NCBI GenBank assembly: GCA_030149475.1
Contig: JASBRL010000049.1
Location: forward strand, 1-44,766
Length of the DNA: 44,766 nt
Source: Marinobacter sp.
Lineage (GTDB): Bacteria; Pseudomonadota; Gammaproteobacteria; Pseudomonadales; Oleiphilaceae
Direction: 5' to 3'
The notes under the pieces were generated by a model, which saw only the letters and a program-made list of their open reading frames with translations, ran no database searches and was not told the DNA's origin. The first letter of the stretch is position 1. The number at the start of each line of letters is the position of its first letter. Shown here piece by piece: positions 42,919 to 44,766 of this stretch. The position numbers and the translations under genes are program-made.

Positions 42919-44766
42919 GTGCGCCAGGCATGGCGCGTAGCGCCTTGACGGGCGCTATTCCGGTACAGGTGGTGCTGGCCGGATGACTTGGGGGTGCAAG
43001 TCCCCTGTGGGCCCGGCAAGGGGAACCACTAGCCGGACGGCAAGGGTGTCCACCGCGAGGTGGAATCTGAAGGAAGCCGCAGGCAAAGCACTGGCCCGAC
43101 GAACAGAAATCGCATACGAGGCGGCCACACCGGGTAAGGCGGCAAATATCGTCAAAGCCCAAAACTTGCACGGACGGTGTGGACGTAGATGCGGCGGGCA
43201 TAAGTGTGAAGGTCACGCGTCTTACCCTGGGAAGTCTGGTTCTCTGCCACTGTGCTACTCACTTCGCGAGAGGTGGGGATGGAGAGCCAGAACTCAGCCG
43301 AAGCCATAGTAGGTGCGTTACCGCGTGCTGAAGGGCCGAACATGGGTGGCCGTCAGTAGGCGGTGAGTTTTTGCGGTGTGCTTATGAAGACAGAAGCGAC
43401 CCGGATGGGTCAGGGCATTCAGGGAGGCGCCGGACAGAATCCGGCAGAGACTGAAGCCCGTGTCGAGGCAGACGCGGGGACTCACTCGTGGACGAACGCG
43501 GAGCCAAATGCGCTAATGGAACGGGTGCTGGAGCGCCCGAACCTGATGCGCGCGTATCAGCGGGTGGTATCCAACAAGGGCGCGGCGGGTGTCGATCAGA
43601 TGCCGGTCACAGCCTTGAAGGGCCACCTGCAACAGCACTGGCCAACGCTGCGCGAGCGGCTGTTGGCTGGCGATTACCATCCTCAGCCGGTACGCCGGGT
43701 CAGCATCCCCAAGCCGCACGGCGGCGAACGGATACTGGGTATTCCAACGGTGCAGGATCGTCTGATCCAACAAGCTCTTCACCAAGTGCTGAGCCCTATG
43801 CTGGAGCCGACCTTCTCGGATCACAGCTATGGGTTCCGTCCCGGTCGAAGCGCCCACCAGGCGGTCGAGGCGATGCGACAACACATCAACGACGGCCACC
43901 GCTGGGTGGTTGATCTGGATCTGGCCCAGTTCTTTGACCGAGTCAGTCACGATGTGCTGATGAGCCTGCTGGCTCGGCGCATCACCGACCATCGGGTACT
44001 CACCCTGATTCGGCGCTACCTGCAAGCTGGCATGCTGGCAGGCGGGCTGGTCAGCCCACGGCGGGAAGGCGCGCCACAAGGCGGCCCCCTGTCCCCCTTG
44101 CTCTCCAATGTGCTCCTGACCGAACTGGATCGGGAATTGGAACGCCGGGGACACCGGTTCTGTCGTTATGCGGATGACTGCAACATCTACGTCCGCAGCC
44201 AGCGATCCGGAGAACGGGTGATGGCCAGCATGACTCACTATCTGGAAACGCATCTGCGCCTGACGGTGAATACGACCAAGAGCGCCGTGGACCGGCCTTG
44301 GCGGCGGAGCTTTCTGGGTTACAGCGTGAGCTGGCATCAACGACAGGTCCGGCTGAGGATTGCACCCAAGAGTCTGAAGGCTTACATGGCCAAACTGCGT
44401 CCGCTGCTCAAGCGATCACGCGGGCAGTCGCTGACAACGACCATTCAAAAGTTGAATCCGGTACTGCGAGGCTGGGCAAATTACTATCGCCTGAGCGCCT
44501 CAAAGCGAGTGGTGCAAGCATTGGATGGCTGGATAAGGCGGCGCCTGCGGTTGATCCTGTGGCAGCAATGGAAACGAGCCTATACTCGCGCTCGCAACCT
44601 GATGCGGCTGGGCCTGACCGAGTCGAGGGCTTGGAAGAGTGCGACAAACGGCCGAGGCCCTTGGTGGAACAGTGGCGCTTCTCATATGAATGCGGCACTG
44701 CCTAAAAAGGTGTTCGACCGTCTGTCTCTGGTAAGCTTGTTGGATACGATGACTCGGCTTCCGAGC
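42919..44766 (+). mobile_element. Group IIC intron, 5' part (3' end outside)
   Basis: The element begins with the group II 5' signature GTGCG at 42919, directly after the rpoH terminator's T-tract. The first 465 bases are a structured noncoding RNA with several hairpins (GCGCCA/TGGCGC at 42921-42936; TAGCGCC/GGCGCTA near 42938-42957). They include blocks usual in these introns (GAATCTGAAGGAAGC, AGCCGAAGCCATAGTAGG, GAAGGGCCGAAC). The reverse transcriptase follows in domain IV. Domains V and VI and the 3' junction are beyond the window. Class IIC is inferred from insertion behind a terminator and the RT type without endonuclease domain. Confidence 0.88.
43384..44766 (+). CDS. Group II intron reverse transcriptase/maturase (partial)
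   Basis: 461 codons are open without a stop from ATG 43384 to the last base, so the 3' end is missing, probably only a few codons. RT motifs include IPKPHGGERILGIPTVQDRL, YGFRPGRSAH, VVDLDLAQFFD (catalytic Asp179), APQGGPLSPLLSN and the YADD box at residues 262-265 (RYADDCNIY). A maturase domain follows with LNPVLRGWANYYRL and GWIRRRLRLILWQQWKR, then GPWWNSGASHMN and FDRLSLVSLLD. There is no HNH endonuclease domain, as in class C. The protein closely follows known IIC enzymes such as that of Geobacillus, and all motifs are intact, suggesting activity. Confidence 0.93.
   Translation, partial: MKTEATRMGQGIQGGAGQNPAETEARVEADAGTHSWTNAEPNALMERVLERPNLMRAYQRVVSNKGAAGVDQMPVTALKGHLQQHWPTLRERLLAGDYHPQPVRRVSIPKPHGGERILGIPTVQDRLIQQALHQVLSPMLEPTFSDHSYGFRPGRSAHQAVEAMRQHINDGHRWVVDLDLAQFFDRVSHDVLMSLLARRITDHRVLTLIRRYLQAGMLAGGLVSPRREGAPQGGPLSPLLSNVLLTELDRELERRGHRFCRYADDCNIYVRSQRSGERVMASMTHYLETHLRLTVNTTKSAVDRPWRRSFLGYSVSWHQRQVRLRIAPKSLKAYMAKLRPLLKRSRGQSLTTTIQKLNPVLRGWANYYRLSASKRVVQALDGWIRRRLRLILWQQWKRAYTRARNLMRLGLTESRAWKSATNGRGPWWNSGASHMNAALPKKVFDRLSLVSLLDTMTRLPS

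Noticed and set aside
41996..43216. 406-codon open frame on the minus strand
   Set aside because: It lies opposite rpoH and runs into the intron RNA. rpoH is unmistakable on the other strand.
43488..43913. 141-codon plus-strand frame
   Set aside because: It is a shifted frame inside the intron reverse transcriptase, whose own frame carries all RT motifs.
44298..44705. 135-codon plus-strand frame
   Set aside because: It is out of frame with the reverse transcriptase that continues open here to the window end.

Overview
The window reads as chromosomal DNA of a GC-rich gammaproteobacterium close to Marinobacter and the Pseudomonas lineage. The strongest evidence is gene order. A complete pilG-pilH-pilI-pilJ-pilK-chpA-chpB-chpC cluster (minus strand) stands back to back with gshB-tonB-yqgE-yqgF-pyrR-pyrB-pyrC' (plus strand), which is the arrangement known in Pseudomonas aeruginosa. 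The genus is inferred, not proven. Almost all genes are ordinary, intact, tightly packed chromosomal genes; no tRNA, rRNA or CRISPR array was seen.

Layout. 1-217: a gene-free edge with a long perfect inverted repeat, a CRP-like palindrome and an 8-bp tandem repeat. 218-1761: a CoA-binding protein, then folX and folE for pterin synthesis. 2008-2922: an alpha/beta hydrolase that strikingly resembles the vertebrate imprinted protein MEST, convergent with a TetR regulator. 3681-5761: a zur-znuC-znuB zinc operon with a Zur box over its own promoter; znuA is not adjacent. 5823-19668: the Pil-Chp chemosensory system for type IV pili, dominated by a 2625-residue ChpA histidine kinase with about ten phosphotransfer modules, one of which has lost its histidine. 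19955-25731: glutathione synthetase, a TonB-like protein, YqgE, YqgF and the pyrimidine genes, including the catalytically dead dihydroorotase partner of aspartate transcarbamoylase.

26045-30776 holds what looks like an unorthodox TRAP transporter: an AdeT-type solute-binding protein, a TatT-like lipoprotein and a fused QM permease, with an antisense HU-type gene in between. 30980-36407 (minus) carries pckA, hslO, hslR, yrfG, a small exported protein and mutM. 36683-37858 is a fatty acid desaturase whose upstream region carries a FabR-like palindrome. 37997-42847 carries rsmD facing away from ftsY-ftsE-ftsX-rpoH.

The right end is a group IIC intron. Its 5' end (GTGCG at 42919) lies directly behind the hairpin and T-rich tail of the rpoH terminator, and its reverse transcriptase reads open to the last base of the window, so the 3' part of the intron is outside.

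Scattered short repeats with ends like GGGAACCTCTGA lie between genes at 1-141, 34119-34170, 35258-35319 and about 37960, and probably mark a family of small non-autonomous elements. The most unusual items are the expanded ChpA, the AdeT/TatT/QM transporter, the MEST-like hydrolase and the intron behind the heat-shock sigma factor gene.
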